Source: Acidobacteriota bacterium (GTDB lineage: Bacteria > Acidobacteriota > Thermoanaerobaculia > Multivoradales > Multivoraceae). Taken from it: a stretch of DNA of 64,000 bases. Below the pieces are notes generated by a model. It ran no database searches. It saw only the letters and a list, made by a program, of their open reading frames with translations, and had not been told where the DNA came from. The position numbers and the translations under genes were made by a program. Positions 52,044 through 61,299 of this stretch are shown here, one piece after another. The stretch covers positions 124,001 through 188,000 of the forward strand of contig JAJCXN010000046.1 of NCBI GenBank assembly GCA_029263415.1, read 5' to 3'. Position 1 is the first letter of the stretch; each line of letters opens with the position of its first letter.

Positions 52044-52103
52044 TTGTGCAGAGTCCCTTGCTGAAGGTCTCTCTGCCCACGACCATCGCCAACCGGAGGC
52101 GAG

Positions 52104-53270
52104 CTACTGCCGAGCGGCCCGCGCATCGCGGCCGAAGTACTTCTCCCATAAGAGCACAAACGGGCTCGCCACGAAGATCGAGGAGTAGGTGCCGACGACC
52201 ACGCCCATCATCAACACAAAAGCCAAGCCGCGGATGACATCTCCGCCCAGGATGAACAGCGAAACAACCACCAGCAATGTCGTACCCGAGGTGAGTACGG
52301 TGCGAGACAGCGTTTGGTTGAGACTCTCGTTGAGCACCTCTGCAAGCGGACGGCGACGTTGGCGGCGAAGGTTCTCGCGTACCCGATCGAACACAACCAC
52401 GGTGTCGTTCACCGAGTAACCAACAACCGTTAGAAACGCCGCGATGGTGGTCAGGTTGAACTCGTAACCAAGGAAGACATAGAGGCCCAAGCAGATGGTC
52501 ACGTCGTGCAGGATGGCTGCGACCGCGCCGATGCCAAAGCGCAGCTCAAAGCGGAACCATATGTAGGCCAGCATGCCGATCATGGAGAACACAACAGCAA
52601 GAATGCCCTTGCGGCGCAGTTCGGCACCGATTTGTGGGCCGACGTTGCCACCTCCTGATACCGCGTAGCCGCCGATTGCTGCATTCTGCTCAAGATGCGA
52701 AACCACGGCGTCGCTAACTCCCTCAAGCTCGCGTAGCTGGTCCCAAGAAGCAAGGATCCCGTTGGCGCGGCGCACAGTCATGATGGAGTCGGCGGTGGCG
52801 GTGTAGTGCGCAGCCAGAGCCTCAGTGTCGGCCCCAATACCGTCCGGATCGGCGGCGCTCAAAGAACTGCCCAACGCCGCTACACCCTGTCGATTGAGAT
52901 CGAAACGGCCAGCGCTGTCTGGATTGAACTGCTGGTCCAAGGCAGCCGCGATGCGCAATGCGGAACCTTCGTCTTCGCCTTCAACCAGTGCGGTCTTGAC
53001 CATAACCTGGTTATCACCAGGTTCACCGAACGCTTGAATGCCCGCGCCTTCAAGTCCGCCGGCCTCCAAGACCTCGCGGATTCGATCGACATCCGGCTCG
53101 TCTTGGAAGCGGATGATCTGCTGTGTGCCACCCGCAAAGTCGATGCCCAGGTTCATCTGGCGTAAACCAAACAGAACCGCCAAAGACGCCACTACGGCGA
53201 TCGTTGAAACCACCAGGAAGAAGAAACGCTTCCCCATGAAGTCAAAGTTGCTGTTACGGAAGAATTCCAT
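52104..53270 (-). CDS. secF: protein translocase subunit SecF
   Basis: A 388-residue inner-membrane protein that with SecD uses the proton motive force to help preproteins across. Six helices are expected; MNLGIDFAGGTQQIIRF, LRRKGILAVVFSMIGMLAYIWFRFELRFGIGAVAAILHDV and VGYSVNDTVVVFDRVREN match the family. At 388 residues it is longer than usual (about 300-320). The extra length is a periplasmic insertion of about 80 residues (about 125-200), including GILASWDQLRELEGVSDAVVSHLEQN, which looks like a helix-hairpin-helix. Lies 115 bases downstream of secD. Confidence 0.93.
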   Translation of the reverse strand: MEFFRNSNFDFMGKRFFFLVVSTIAVVASLAVLFGLRQMNLGIDFAGGTQQIIRFQDEPDVDRIREVLEAGGLEGAGIQAFGEPGDNQVMVKTALVEGEDEGSALRIAAALDQQFNPDSAGRFDLNRQGVAALGSSLSAADPDGIGADTEALAAHYTATADSIMTVRRANGILASWDQLRELEGVSDAVVSHLEQNAAIGGYAVSGGGNVGPQIGAELRRKGILAVVFSMIGMLAYIWFRFELRFGIGAVAAILHDVTICLGLYVFLGYEFNLTTIAAFLTVVGYSVNDTVVVFDRVRENLRRQRRRPLAEVLNESLNQTLSRTVLTSGTTLLVVVSLFILGGDVIRGLAFVLMMGVVVGTYSSIFVASPFVLLWEKYFGRDARAARQ

Positions 53271-53385
53271 TGGTTGCTACCCCAGAAGATGGACGCCGAC
53301 GACGGCGGCTGAGCCACGGTTGTGGATCAGGTGAAGAATCTATTGCTGTTCGAAGTTGCGAGCCACAGTTGAGCGTTGGCCGGAT

Positions 53386-54969
53386 TCAGATCGAGAGCTT
53401 CTCGATCCGACCGCGACGCGACAGCAACGTGTCGAACATGAAACGACTAATGATGATGGCGGTGAAGACCGAAGCGAGAATGCCAACAGACAACGTCACG
53501 GCGAAACCTCTAACCGGTCCCGTACCGAAGTTGAACAGAAACATCGCAGCGATAAGCGTGGTGATGTTCGCGTCCAAGACAGACGACAGGGCCTTTGCAA
53601 AGCCCGAGTTCACCGCTGCCTTGACCGTGCGACCGTTACGCAATTCCTCGCGGATGCGCTCGAACACCAACACGTTGGCGTCAACCGCCATGCCGATGAT
53701 CAAGACGATGCCAGCCAGACCAGGCAGCGTCAGCGCTGCGCCAAAGTAGGCCAGTGCGCCGAACACCAACACGAAGTTGAGTGACAACGCCACGATGGCA
53801 TTGAAACCCGTGCCCTTGTAGACAAAGAACATGGCCAGCACCACGAAACCGGCGCCAATCATGCCGGCGCGGAAGCCTTGGTCGATTGACGCTTGACCCA
53901 GGGTTGGGCCCACCGACGTTTGCGACAAGACCTTCATCCTGGCAGGCAACGCGCCTGAGCGCAGCGTCAAGGAGAGGTCTTCCACCTCTACCTGGGTGAA
54001 ACCACCCTGGATGATGCCCGAGTCGGTAATGCGGGAGTTGATATTCGGTGCCGACCGCACTTCACCATCCAACACAATGGCCAACCGACGATTGATGCTC
54101 GAACCAGTTACGTCGCCGAAGCGCCGCGCGCCATCGGGGGTCAGATTGAACTGAACGACCGCATCATTGAACTCGCCAATGCTGGGCCTCGCATCCTTGA
54201 GATCTCTGCCGGTGATGACCTGGCGCTTTTCGAGTCCGTAGAACTGCTCACCAACAGCTTCGCCGAATGAGTCACGCAAGGTTTGCGAGAACAGCTCGAC
54301 ATCGTCCGGCAGCGTGCCACCGTAGAGCGAAAGCAGTTGTGCCGCCGTCGGGGCGACCGCAGGCTGGCTGGTGCCGCCGGCAAGATCATGCACCAGTCGG
54401 AACTCGAGAAATGCGGTGCTCTTGAGAAGCTCAATCACGCGCTGTGGGTCGTCAACGCCGGGCAGCTGAACGACGATACGATTGCTGCCCAGTCGGCGCT
54501 GGATGATCGGCTCAGCAACGCCGAACGCGTCAATTCGCGTGCGGACCGTCTGCAGCGCTTGTCGGACGGCCTTCTCGCGAATGTCATCTATCGCCTCGTT
54601 CTTGCGCTGAAAACTCAGGTCGCGGTCGGCCTGGCGAAAGTTCCACGAGGGCAAGAATTCTTCGACCGCGGTATCGACCACTTCCTGCTTGTCCTGCGGC
54701 ACACCGCGCACCACAAACGAATTGGTCTCCTCGTCGGCAGCCGCTGCGGTTGTCACGCCAGCGTCCCTGAGTTCCTCAAGCACCCGCTCGATGTCCTTCT
54801 GGGTCTCGGCTCCCAAAGCATCGTCGGTCTGAACTTCGAGTTCGAGGTGAACACCACCACGCAGATCAAGACCGAGATTGATCTTGTCTTTGAGAGGAAA
54901 AGCGGAAAAGGCAAACGCAGCGATGATCGCCAGGATCACCAGGCCTCGCCATAAGAGACTCTTGTCCAT
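53386..54969 (-). CDS. secD: protein translocase subunit SecD
   Basis: A 527-residue partner of SecF. The N-terminal helix and LGLDLRGGVHLELEV, then the periplasmic P1 domain (VRTRIDAFGVAEPIIQRRLGSNRIVVQLPGV), GRRLAIVLDGEVRSAPNI-type text, and six helices at the end (LNFVLVFGALAYFGAALTLPGLAGIVLIIGMAVDANVLVFERIREELRNGRTVKAAV) are all present. The order yajC, secD, secF is the usual one. It starts 97 bases after yajC. Confidence 0.96.
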   Translation of the reverse strand: MDKSLLWRGLVILAIIAAFAFSAFPLKDKINLGLDLRGGVHLELEVQTDDALGAETQKDIERVLEELRDAGVTTAAAADEETNSFVVRGVPQDKQEVVDTAVEEFLPSWNFRQADRDLSFQRKNEAIDDIREKAVRQALQTVRTRIDAFGVAEPIIQRRLGSNRIVVQLPGVDDPQRVIELLKSTAFLEFRLVHDLAGGTSQPAVAPTAAQLLSLYGGTLPDDVELFSQTLRDSFGEAVGEQFYGLEKRQVITGRDLKDARPSIGEFNDAVVQFNLTPDGARRFGDVTGSSINRRLAIVLDGEVRSAPNINSRITDSGIIQGGFTQVEVEDLSLTLRSGALPARMKVLSQTSVGPTLGQASIDQGFRAGMIGAGFVVLAMFFVYKGTGFNAIVALSLNFVLVFGALAYFGAALTLPGLAGIVLIIGMAVDANVLVFERIREELRNGRTVKAAVNSGFAKALSSVLDANITTLIAAMFLFNFGTGPVRGFAVTLSVGILASVFTAIIISRFMFDTLLSRRGRIEKLSI

Positions 54970-55066
54970 TAGTTCGTGCGCTCCATTGCTTCCACTTCCT
55001 TGGTTTCGTTTCTAGCGTCGTTTGAGAAGACTGTTGAGAGACCGGCGCGATCTGCGCCAAAGGCCC

Positions 55067-55396
55067 TCAGGCCTGATCACTGCCATCGAGCCCGGCAACG
55101 CCGGACTTCAGAATGCGAATCTTGGTGTCGTCAGCGATCTTGAGGATCAACGTATCGCCATCAACACCAGCGACCTCGCCGTAGATTCCACCAGTAGTGA
55201 TCACTTTGTCGCCCTTCTTGAGCTCATTGATCTGGTTGGCCAACTCTTGTTGCTTGAGCCGTGCAGGCCTGATCGCAATGACGTAGAAGATGCCGAAGAT
55301 CAGCACCCAAGGAATGAACAGCTTCCACAGCGACATCGGCTGTTGCTGCAGCAGTGCAAGGGTGAGCGTCGGATTCAGAAGATCTACGGTGTTCAT
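55067..55396 (-). CDS. yajC: preprotein translocase accessory protein YajC
   Basis: A 109-residue membrane protein with one helix (about 25-42) followed by the conserved RPARLKQQELANQINELKKGDKVITTGGIYGEVAGVDGDTLILKIADDTKIRILKSGV. It associates with SecDF. The N-terminal 23 residues, before the helix, are longer than in E. coli YajC. It is separated from tgt by 313 bases, which is larger than usual for this cluster. Confidence 0.94.
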   Translation of the reverse strand: MNTVDLLNPTLTLALLQQQPMSLWKLFIPWVLIFGIFYVIAIRPARLKQQELANQINELKKGDKVITTGGIYGEVAGVDGDTLILKIADDTKIRILKSGVAGLDGSDQA

Positions 55397-55709
55397 GAGA
55401 TTGGCTTATGGGTCCAAAAAGTTCTGAAGGTTAAGACTGTGAGGTGTCTGGCGAGCCGTGCTGAACTTGGTTGGTCCCGATCGCTTGGGCGGTGTGGCTT
55501 CAGCCAACCGTCACTGTTGCGGCGCAACCAATACCCCGGAAGGCCTCGCGGGCTACTGAGCCCAAACAGCTTCCGAGTCCTACCGCCGGCAGATAAAAGG
55601 TGCTGCAAACGGTGGCTGGCGAATAGGCCTCAGCTCTAGTTGCGTCACCAAACGTCTTCGCATGCAAAGCGACGCGTGAGCAGCGGCAGCACTGGTGCTA
55701 TACCGGAGG
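55397..55709. other. 313-base gap between tgt and yajC
   Basis: The flanking genes are on the minus strand and usually lie close together. I found no reading frame with coding character, no tRNA and no clear promoter boxes; the stretch should hold the yajC leader or promoter. Confidence 0.4.
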
Positions 55710-56846
55710 CTAATCTTTGCTGTCGGCAATCTGGTATCCAGAGGTCAGTTCCCGGGCCCGCTGACGCAGTCTGCCGGACGCGACAGCTTCTCGAAGTTGC
55801 TGCATAAAGTCAAGGTAATACGACACGTTGTGGACCGTCGCAAGCACTCGGGCGGTGATCTCCCCACAGCGAAAAAGGTGATGCAAGAAGGCCCGACTGG
55901 TGCGCCGACAGGTGGGGCAACTGCACGCAGGATCGACTGGGCCTGAATCGCGACCAAACCGAGAGTTCTTGATACGCAGAAGGCCTCCTGAGGTGAACAA
56001 GGTCCCATGACGGGCATTGCGCGCGGGCAAAACGCAGTCGAACAGATCGACCCCGCTCGCCACGGCGTGGGCGAGATCTCCCGGAGTACCCACACCCATC
56101 AAATAGCGCGGTGCCACCTCCGGCAAACCCGCAGCGACCTGTTCGACGATCGGCCGGCCCAAGGTCTTGTCCTCACCGACGCTGACGCCACCGATGGCAA
56201 AGCCGTCAAAGGGGAGCTCGCGCAGATGTTCAACCGCTGCCCCACGCAGATCCTCGTAGAAACTGCCCTGGACAATGCCGAAGACCGCGCCCGTCCACGA
56301 GGCAACGCCCGGAAGCGCAAGCTTCTGACGATGCTCAAGCGCTCGTTCGGCCCAGCGTTGGGTGCGCTCGAGCGCCTCCTTGGCAACCTCATGAGCAACC
56401 GGCCAGGGCGGACATTCGTCGAGCACCATGGCGATGTCGACGCCTAGCCGTGACTGCATCTCGATCACATTCTCTGGCGTGAACCGGCGCGGCGAACCGT
56501 CAACCACGCTCTTGAAACTGACGCCACCCTCGTCCACCTTGCGCAGTTCGGCCAACGAGAACACCTGGTAGCCGCCGCTGTCGGTCAAGATCGGGCCGGG
56601 CCAACCGTTGAACGCGTGAATGCCACCCAAGTCCTGAATAGCCGCGATCCCGGGGCGCAAGGACAGGTGGTAGAGATTCGCCAGCATGATCTCAGCGCCA
56701 GCTTGTTCTAAAGACTCCGGACCGATGCCCTTGAGCGCACCCAGGGTGCCTACCGGCATAAAGGCAGGTGTGTGGACCGCGCCATGGTCGGTTTGCAGCG
56801 TTCCGCAGCGAGCCAGGCCGTCCCTACTAGTGACTTCGAATTGCAC
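55710..56846 (-). CDS. tgt: queuine tRNA-ribosyltransferase
   Basis: A 378-residue TIM-barrel enzyme that exchanges guanine 34 of certain tRNAs for preQ1. The nucleobase motifs TDSGGYQVFSLAELRKVDEGGVSFKSVVDG and LGVDIAMVLDECPPWP carry the catalytic Asps. Zinc ligands are in CSCPTCRRTSRAFLHHLF plus the earlier Cys in LFDCVLPARNARHG. Complete length. It lies upstream of the sec genes in reading order reversed: tgt is the last of secD-secF-type cluster seen from yajC, and lolA is 94 bases further upstream. Confidence 0.96.
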   Translation of the reverse strand: MQFEVTSRDGLARCGTLQTDHGAVHTPAFMPVGTLGALKGIGPESLEQAGAEIMLANLYHLSLRPGIAAIQDLGGIHAFNGWPGPILTDSGGYQVFSLAELRKVDEGGVSFKSVVDGSPRRFTPENVIEMQSRLGVDIAMVLDECPPWPVAHEVAKEALERTQRWAERALEHRQKLALPGVASWTGAVFGIVQGSFYEDLRGAAVEHLRELPFDGFAIGGVSVGEDKTLGRPIVEQVAAGLPEVAPRYLMGVGTPGDLAHAVASGVDLFDCVLPARNARHGTLFTSGGLLRIKNSRFGRDSGPVDPACSCPTCRRTSRAFLHHLFRCGEITARVLATVHNVSYYLDFMQQLREAVASGRLRQRARELTSGYQIADSKD

Positions 56847-56940
56847 GATTTTCTACCGCGAAGGTCGATCTAGTCGTCGGCCACGGTTCATGCGGGCGGC
56901 ATTGGCCGCTCCGATGGAACCCGTCGCCAGCCGAACGTCC

Positions 56941-57717
56941 CTAGCTGCCTCGCTTTGCGAGATCGATGGTTTTCACCGACACATCGTCTGGGAGTACCAC
57001 TTCGAACAACGCGTCATCCAGCGTCTCGTTGATTACCAAATCGTCAAACCGATACAAGGTCTCGTCACCGCCCGGCTGTAGGTACTTGAACTGGGTCGGC
57101 TGATAGCTCTCGGGATCGATCCAGATTTCCATGCCTAACAGTCGCCGCTCGATTCTCGAGTAGCGAGGTTCCAAGACCAGGTGGTACGGATCGCCAGCGG
57201 CCTCTGGAAAGTACGCTGTGACTTCGAAGAATTCAGCTAGTTTGTCGAGCGAACCGCTAGCGCCCAGGTACTTGAAAACCTGTTCTGAGATGTCACCGAT
57301 CGAAGCACGCTCGGCCACGCCTTGCTCTTCGTAGAACGTCACCAACTCTTCGCCGTTGATCACCACCAACATCGACTCCGGCGACTCATACTCCCAGCGC
57401 ACCTGATCTGGAGCGCGGTAGTAGAACAATCCGAGGTCGGTCGCAGGTTCGAGCAACATCTCGCTGATCTTCTCTTGCCGGAAGCGGGCCGACATCGATG
57501 TCACGTGGTTCTGTTCGAGCTTGACCCGTTCCACCAGAACCCCCAACCGTTCGCGCACCGACAGGTCTTCGGCCGTTGGATCGAGCCTCTGACGCTGCTG
57601 ATCCAGGGTATCGTCCGCCGCCGCGGCGGGCGAAAGGGACAACCCTGCCAACAGCGAAAGAACCAGCATGCTGAGCAGCTGCCGAGAGCGCTGCCGAGTT
57701 GAAGAGAGTGAGGACAT
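56941..57717 (-). CDS. lolA: outer-membrane lipoprotein carrier LolA
   Basis: A 258-residue periplasmic chaperone that ferries lipoproteins to the outer membrane. A signal peptide (about 11-34, RQLLSMLVLSLLAGLSLSPAAAA) precedes SMSARFRQEKISEMLLEPATDLGLFYYRAPDQVRWEYESPESMLVVINGEELVTFYEEQG, the open beta-sheet, and LGMEIWIDPESYQPTQFKYLQPGG. It would serve the several lipoproteins in this window. Divergent from the zinc-ribbon gene at 57903. Confidence 0.9.
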   Translation of the reverse strand: MSSLSSTRQRSRQLLSMLVLSLLAGLSLSPAAAADDTLDQQRQRLDPTAEDLSVRERLGVLVERVKLEQNHVTSMSARFRQEKISEMLLEPATDLGLFYYRAPDQVRWEYESPESMLVVINGEELVTFYEEQGVAERASIGDISEQVFKYLGASGSLDKLAEFFEVTAYFPEAAGDPYHLVLEPRYSRIERRLLGMEIWIDPESYQPTQFKYLQPGGDETLYRFDDLVINETLDDALFEVVLPDDVSVKTIDLAKRGS

Positions 57718-57902
57718 GAGCGTTGGGGTTACCTTTTGAGGAGAAACCGAAGGCGCTGTGCACGCGGGGCCCGAAGCCCTACGCCAAACGACGATGCTAC
57801 CGAAAACCTGGCATCAGGGCGCATCTAGCAGCCTAGAATCGCTGTCCTCCTTGCACCTAGGACAACGCAATGCTAGCTTCTCGCATTCCTCGAGGAGACC
57901 CC

Positions 57903-58133
57903 GTGACGAATCTCGGTTCCAAGTTTCAGTGCAGTGAATGCGACACAAAGTACTACGACCTCGGTCGTGACAAAGCCCTCTGTCCCCAATGTGGGCATGA
58001 GATGAAGAAAGAAGACCCGCTCAAGGCCAAGACGGCGCGCAAGCGGCCGGCTCCCGAGCCTGCGAAAGCAGCAAAGCCCAAGGCGTCCGAAAAGGCGGCG
58101 TCTGAAAAAAAAGCATCGGCAGAAGAAGAGTAG
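57903..58133 (+). CDS. FYDLN-type zinc-ribbon protein
   Basis: A 76-residue protein: SKFQCSECDTKYYDLGRDKALCPQCG has two CxxC pairs and the YYDLG motif of the FYDLN_acid family (TIGR02300-like). The tail is Lys/Ala/Glu rich and low-complexity. Function unknown. GTG 57903 has GAGGAG about 6 bases upstream; ATG 57870 is in frame but less likely. The tail is alternately basic and acidic, unlike the fully acidic tail of other members. Confidence 0.82.
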   Translation: MTNLGSKFQCSECDTKYYDLGRDKALCPQCGHEMKKEDPLKAKTARKRPAPEPAKAAKPKASEKAASEKKASAEEE

Positions 58134-58172
58134 CTGCGGTGTTGCTCTGACTAGAGCCGCCCAAGATATCTG

Positions 58173-59360
58173 ATGCTCTCCGTTCGAGACCCGGTCCACG
58201 GCTTCATCCGGGCCACGGAGCTCGAGGCCGACATCTTGTCGAGCCGCCCGCTCCAAAGGCTGCGGTCGATCCGGCAGCTTGGCCTCACGCATCTCGTCTT
58301 TCCTGGCGCTGAGCACAGCCGCTTTGCGCACACGCTAGGTGCCATGCATCTTGCTGGCAGACTGTACGACGCACTAGCAGAGATCCCACTAAGCCCGCTC
58401 GACCGCGGCGTCAACTCGCTCATGCGCCAGCAAGTGCGCGTCGCGGCGCTGCTGCATGACTGCGGTCACGCACCATTCAGTCACTCGGCCGAAGCGCGCT
58501 TCGCGGGTTGCATCGACCATGAGGAGATGTCCCAACGGATCACTCTTTCGGACGAGCTGGCGCCGATCTTTGAGCGTCACGGATTGGACCCTAAACCGGT
58601 CGCCACCATCCTGGGCGGTAAAGGCAAAGGAGTAGCTCGGCTACTAGGCCAGATCATCTCCAGCGAGCTCGACGTCGACAAGATGGACTACCTACTGCGC
58701 GACAGCCTCTTTTGCGGCGTCGAGTACGGCCGCTTTGATCTTGACCGAATTCTCGACACGGTACAGCCAATCTTCGACCCCAACACCGAAGAATGGGGTA
58801 TCGGGATCGACCTCGGTGGCGTTCATGCCTTCGAGGCGCTGGTGCTGGCGCGCTACTACATGTTCACTCAGGTCTACTTCAACGTCACCGGTAAAGTCCT
58901 TGAGCTCCATCTCAACCAGTGGCTCAAGGAAGAGAAGGTGGTCTGGCCAAACGAGGTCGGCCCATTCCTAGAGCTCGACGACATTGTTATCCAACATCGG
59001 ATGCGTAGCTCAATGAGTCCGCACGCTCGAGCCGTGATCGAACGCAATCGTTATCGGCTTGTCCACGAGACCCGGGAGCAACTCGGTGATGAGGCTCGTG
59101 GCGACCATGAGATGCGCATCGCTGAACTCAAGACCGAGTTCGGTCAAGACCGACTGCTGGTGTCCAAGGCCTTCAAAGACCCGCACCACTTGGATCACAG
59201 CCGCCTGATGGTGCGCGGTAGCGATGGAGAGTTGCTGCGCATGGAAGACGCGAGCCAGTTCATTTCGCGCCTTCCTCGCATCGATCGCTACCGAATCTAC
59301 GCTCATCCGGAGCTGAGCTCCGGCGCCGCGAAGAAGCGGATCCAAGAAGCGCTGGCCTAG
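58173..59360 (+). CDS. HD domain phosphohydrolase (SAMHD1/dGTPase-like)
   Basis: A 395-residue metal-dependent hydrolase. IRDP-type start VRDPVHGFIRATELEADILSSRPLQRLRSIRQLGLTHLVFPGAEHSRFAHTLGAMHLA gives the first His; the HD pair is in AALLHDCGHAPFSH, with an Asp in SSELDVDKMDYLLRDSLFCGVEYG. Relatives remove triphosphate from dNTPs or bind nucleic acids. Its stop shares bases with the trmB stop (convergent, CTAG at 59357-59360). Confidence 0.9.
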   Translation: MLSVRDPVHGFIRATELEADILSSRPLQRLRSIRQLGLTHLVFPGAEHSRFAHTLGAMHLAGRLYDALAEIPLSPLDRGVNSLMRQQVRVAALLHDCGHAPFSHSAEARFAGCIDHEEMSQRITLSDELAPIFERHGLDPKPVATILGGKGKGVARLLGQIISSELDVDKMDYLLRDSLFCGVEYGRFDLDRILDTVQPIFDPNTEEWGIGIDLGGVHAFEALVLARYYMFTQVYFNVTGKVLELHLNQWLKEEKVVWPNEVGPFLELDDIVIQHRMRSSMSPHARAVIERNRYRLVHETREQLGDEARGDHEMRIAELKTEFGQDRLLVSKAFKDPHHLDHSRLMVRGSDGELLRMEDASQFISRLPRIDRYRIYAHPELSSGAAKKRIQEALA

Positions 59361-60169
59361 GAGCTGGGCTGTGATTCCCCGGTCTGTGATTCGCCGGTCT
59401 GTGATTCGCTCATCAGGGGGTCGCTACTTGCACTCCGCGTAGGAGAACCTGCGACCAGCAGGGTCTCGCGACCCAATGGGTGGAGCAGCTCTAGTGCAGC
59501 GTCTTGAGGATCGACCGCGCTGACCAAGCTCGGACGCGCGTTGAAGCGCAAGATCTTGCGCCCCTCGACGATGTACTTTTCTTCGTAGTTGGTGCGAGCA
59601 CCGTCCGGCCATACCGAATCGATCATCTCGAGTTCGACTCCGGGATGCCCTTGAAGTACCTCGAGCACCCGGGCGCCATACAGCTGATGGTCGGTGGCGA
59701 AAACGATCTTGCCATCGGGCGTTAGCGCACGCAGTAAGAGATCGACCGTCTCCTCGTCAAACAAGCGACGTCGATGATGCTTAGCCTTGGGCCACGGGTC
59801 TGGGAAGTAGATGTGAATCGTGTGAGCAAAACGCGCAGGCAACCAGGTCGCGAGTAAGAACAGGGCTTCTCCTTGCAACAGCACGAGTTGGTCGAGGCCC
59901 CGGCGGTGGGCACGTTCAGAAACCAGCCGAAAATACTGAGACACCAGTTCGATGCCCATCAACCGCTGTTGGGGATCCGTTGCCGCACGCTGCAAGAGAT
60001 ACCGACCCTTACCGAAACCGAGCTCGACCTCCCACTCTCCAATCGAAGACGAGACCTCTTGGAGGATGGTCTCGCCCAGCTGTTCGGTGAGCCAACCGTG
60101 CTCGCCGTCGCGCGCAATGCGAGCAGGTTGAAAGTGTGCGCGCACGCCACGCGACAGCTTGCCGGTCAC
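59357..60169 (-). CDS. trmB: tRNA (guanine-N7)-methyltransferase
   Basis: A 270-residue SAM-dependent enzyme that makes m7G46. WEVELGFGKGRYLLQRA is the SAM-binding motif I; the conserved block IHIYFPDPWPKAKHHRRRL follows, then LTPDGKIVFATD and the catalytic C-terminal TNYEEKYIVEGRKI. The last ~15 residues are a repeat tail (SESQTGESQTGESQPSS). GTG 60169 overlaps the manC stop (GTGA). It ends an overlapping four-gene run. Confidence 0.93.
   Translation of the reverse strand: MTGKLSRGVRAHFQPARIARDGEHGWLTEQLGETILQEVSSSIGEWEVELGFGKGRYLLQRAATDPQQRLMGIELVSQYFRLVSERAHRRGLDQLVLLQGEALFLLATWLPARFAHTIHIYFPDPWPKAKHHRRRLFDEETVDLLLRALTPDGKIVFATDHQLYGARVLEVLQGHPGVELEMIDSVWPDGARTNYEEKYIVEGRKILRFNARPSLVSAVDPQDAALELLHPLGRETLLVAGSPTRSASSDPLMSESQTGESQTGESQPSS
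59369..59413. repeat. three 15-bp tandem repeats in the trmB 3' end
   Basis: CTGTGATTCCCCGGT, CTGTGATTCGCCGGT and CTGTGATTCGCTCAT lie head to tail and encode the GESQT repeats of the TrmB tail. Confidence 0.8.
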
Positions 60170-61299
60170 AAGAGGTCCTCGCGCTGCGCATCGCGCAACG
60201 CAGCAATGACATCGCGCACGCTCTGCGCGTTACCGCGCTTGACCACCAAGACCGAGTCTTTGGTGCGCACGACTACGAGATCGTCGACCCCCACCACGGC
60301 GATGGTCCCTTCATCAGCGAACAACAAGTTGTTGCTCGCACTGACCGCCAAGGTGTCTCCCCGCGCGAAGTTGCCGGCCTCATCAGGCTCCAACACCGCA
60401 ACCAACGCGTCCCAAGACCCGAGATCGTTCCACCCGCACTCGAGTGGCACGGCGGCAATGTCGGTCAGGTGCTCCATCAAGCCGAAGTCGATCGAGACAT
60501 TCGGCATCTGCGCGTATATCTCACCTCGGCGCTCGGACGTTTCGCTCGACGCATCCTCAAGCACACTGCCCAGTTCCTCAACTAGATCCAGAATCTCTGG
60601 TTGAAACTCGCGCATACGCTCGACGAACACCGAAGCTCGGAAGACGAAGATGCCCGCGTTCCATAGATGCCGCCCACCGGCGACGAACGCAGTGGCATGT
60701 TCTTCGTCCGGTTTCTCGGTGAATCGCTCGACCGCGTAGACCCCAAGCTGGTCGACCTTGGTGGTGAGTTCCAAGTAGCCATATCCCGTTTCTGCCCAGC
60801 GGGGCGGAACACCCAAAGTAACGATCCTGGCGTTGGACTCGGCTTCCGCGATCGCGACGGCCAAGGCCTGCTTGAACGCCTCTGGTTCAGTCACGTAGTG
60901 GTCCGAGGGCAACACCACGATGACCGGATCCGCGCCGGCCTCGCTCTCACTCTGGATCGCGCGTGCGATCACGTCGACCGACCAAGCAATCGCGGGCAAC
61001 GTGTTGCGCCCCATCGGTTCCGCCAGAATGCGGCGCTTGAAGTCCTCGGCCGGTCCAATTTGAACCACGCTTAGGTCGGCTTCCACCAATTCACTGAGCG
61101 CAGTGGTGGTGGAGTAGAAGACCCGCTCTGACTGCACCAACGGCTCGAGTCGTTGCACGGTGCCTTGCAGCAAGCTCTCCTTTCCCATCAGTCCCAGCAG
61201 TTGCTTGGGGCGCTGCTGGCGACTGAGCGGCCAGAACCGAGTTCCGGATCCGCCCGCCAGAATCAAAGCACAGGCTGGGCTGGGTTGATCGACCGTCAT
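60166..61299 (-). CDS. manC: mannose-1-phosphate guanylyltransferase
   Basis: A 377-residue nucleotidyltransferase that makes GDP-mannose. The NTP-binding motif LILAGGSGTRFWPLSRQQRPKQLL is intact, with VLPSDHYV and FTEKPDE and VERFTEKP-type text further on; the C-terminal mannose-6-phosphate isomerase domain of bifunctional proteins is absent. Start ATG overlaps the nitroreductase stop (ATGA). GDP-mannose feeds envelope sugars. Not part of a visible polysaccharide cluster. Confidence 0.92.
   Translation of the reverse strand: MTVDQPSPACALILAGGSGTRFWPLSRQQRPKQLLGLMGKESLLQGTVQRLEPLVQSERVFYSTTTALSELVEADLSVVQIGPAEDFKRRILAEPMGRNTLPAIAWSVDVIARAIQSESEAGADPVIVVLPSDHYVTEPEAFKQALAVAIAEAESNARIVTLGVPPRWAETGYGYLELTTKVDQLGVYAVERFTEKPDEEHATAFVAGGRHLWNAGIFVFRASVFVERMREFQPEILDLVEELGSVLEDASSETSERRGEIYAQMPNVSIDFGLMEHLTDIAAVPLECGWNDLGSWDALVAVLEPDEAGNFARGDTLAVSASNNLLFADEGTIAVVGVDDLVVVRTKDSVLVVKRGNAQSVRDVIAALRDAQREDLL

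Noticed and set aside
51905-52159. 84-codon minus-strand frame across the 17-bp repeats
   Set aside because: The unit length is not a multiple of three, the frame overlaps the secF end, and the translation is only repeat product.
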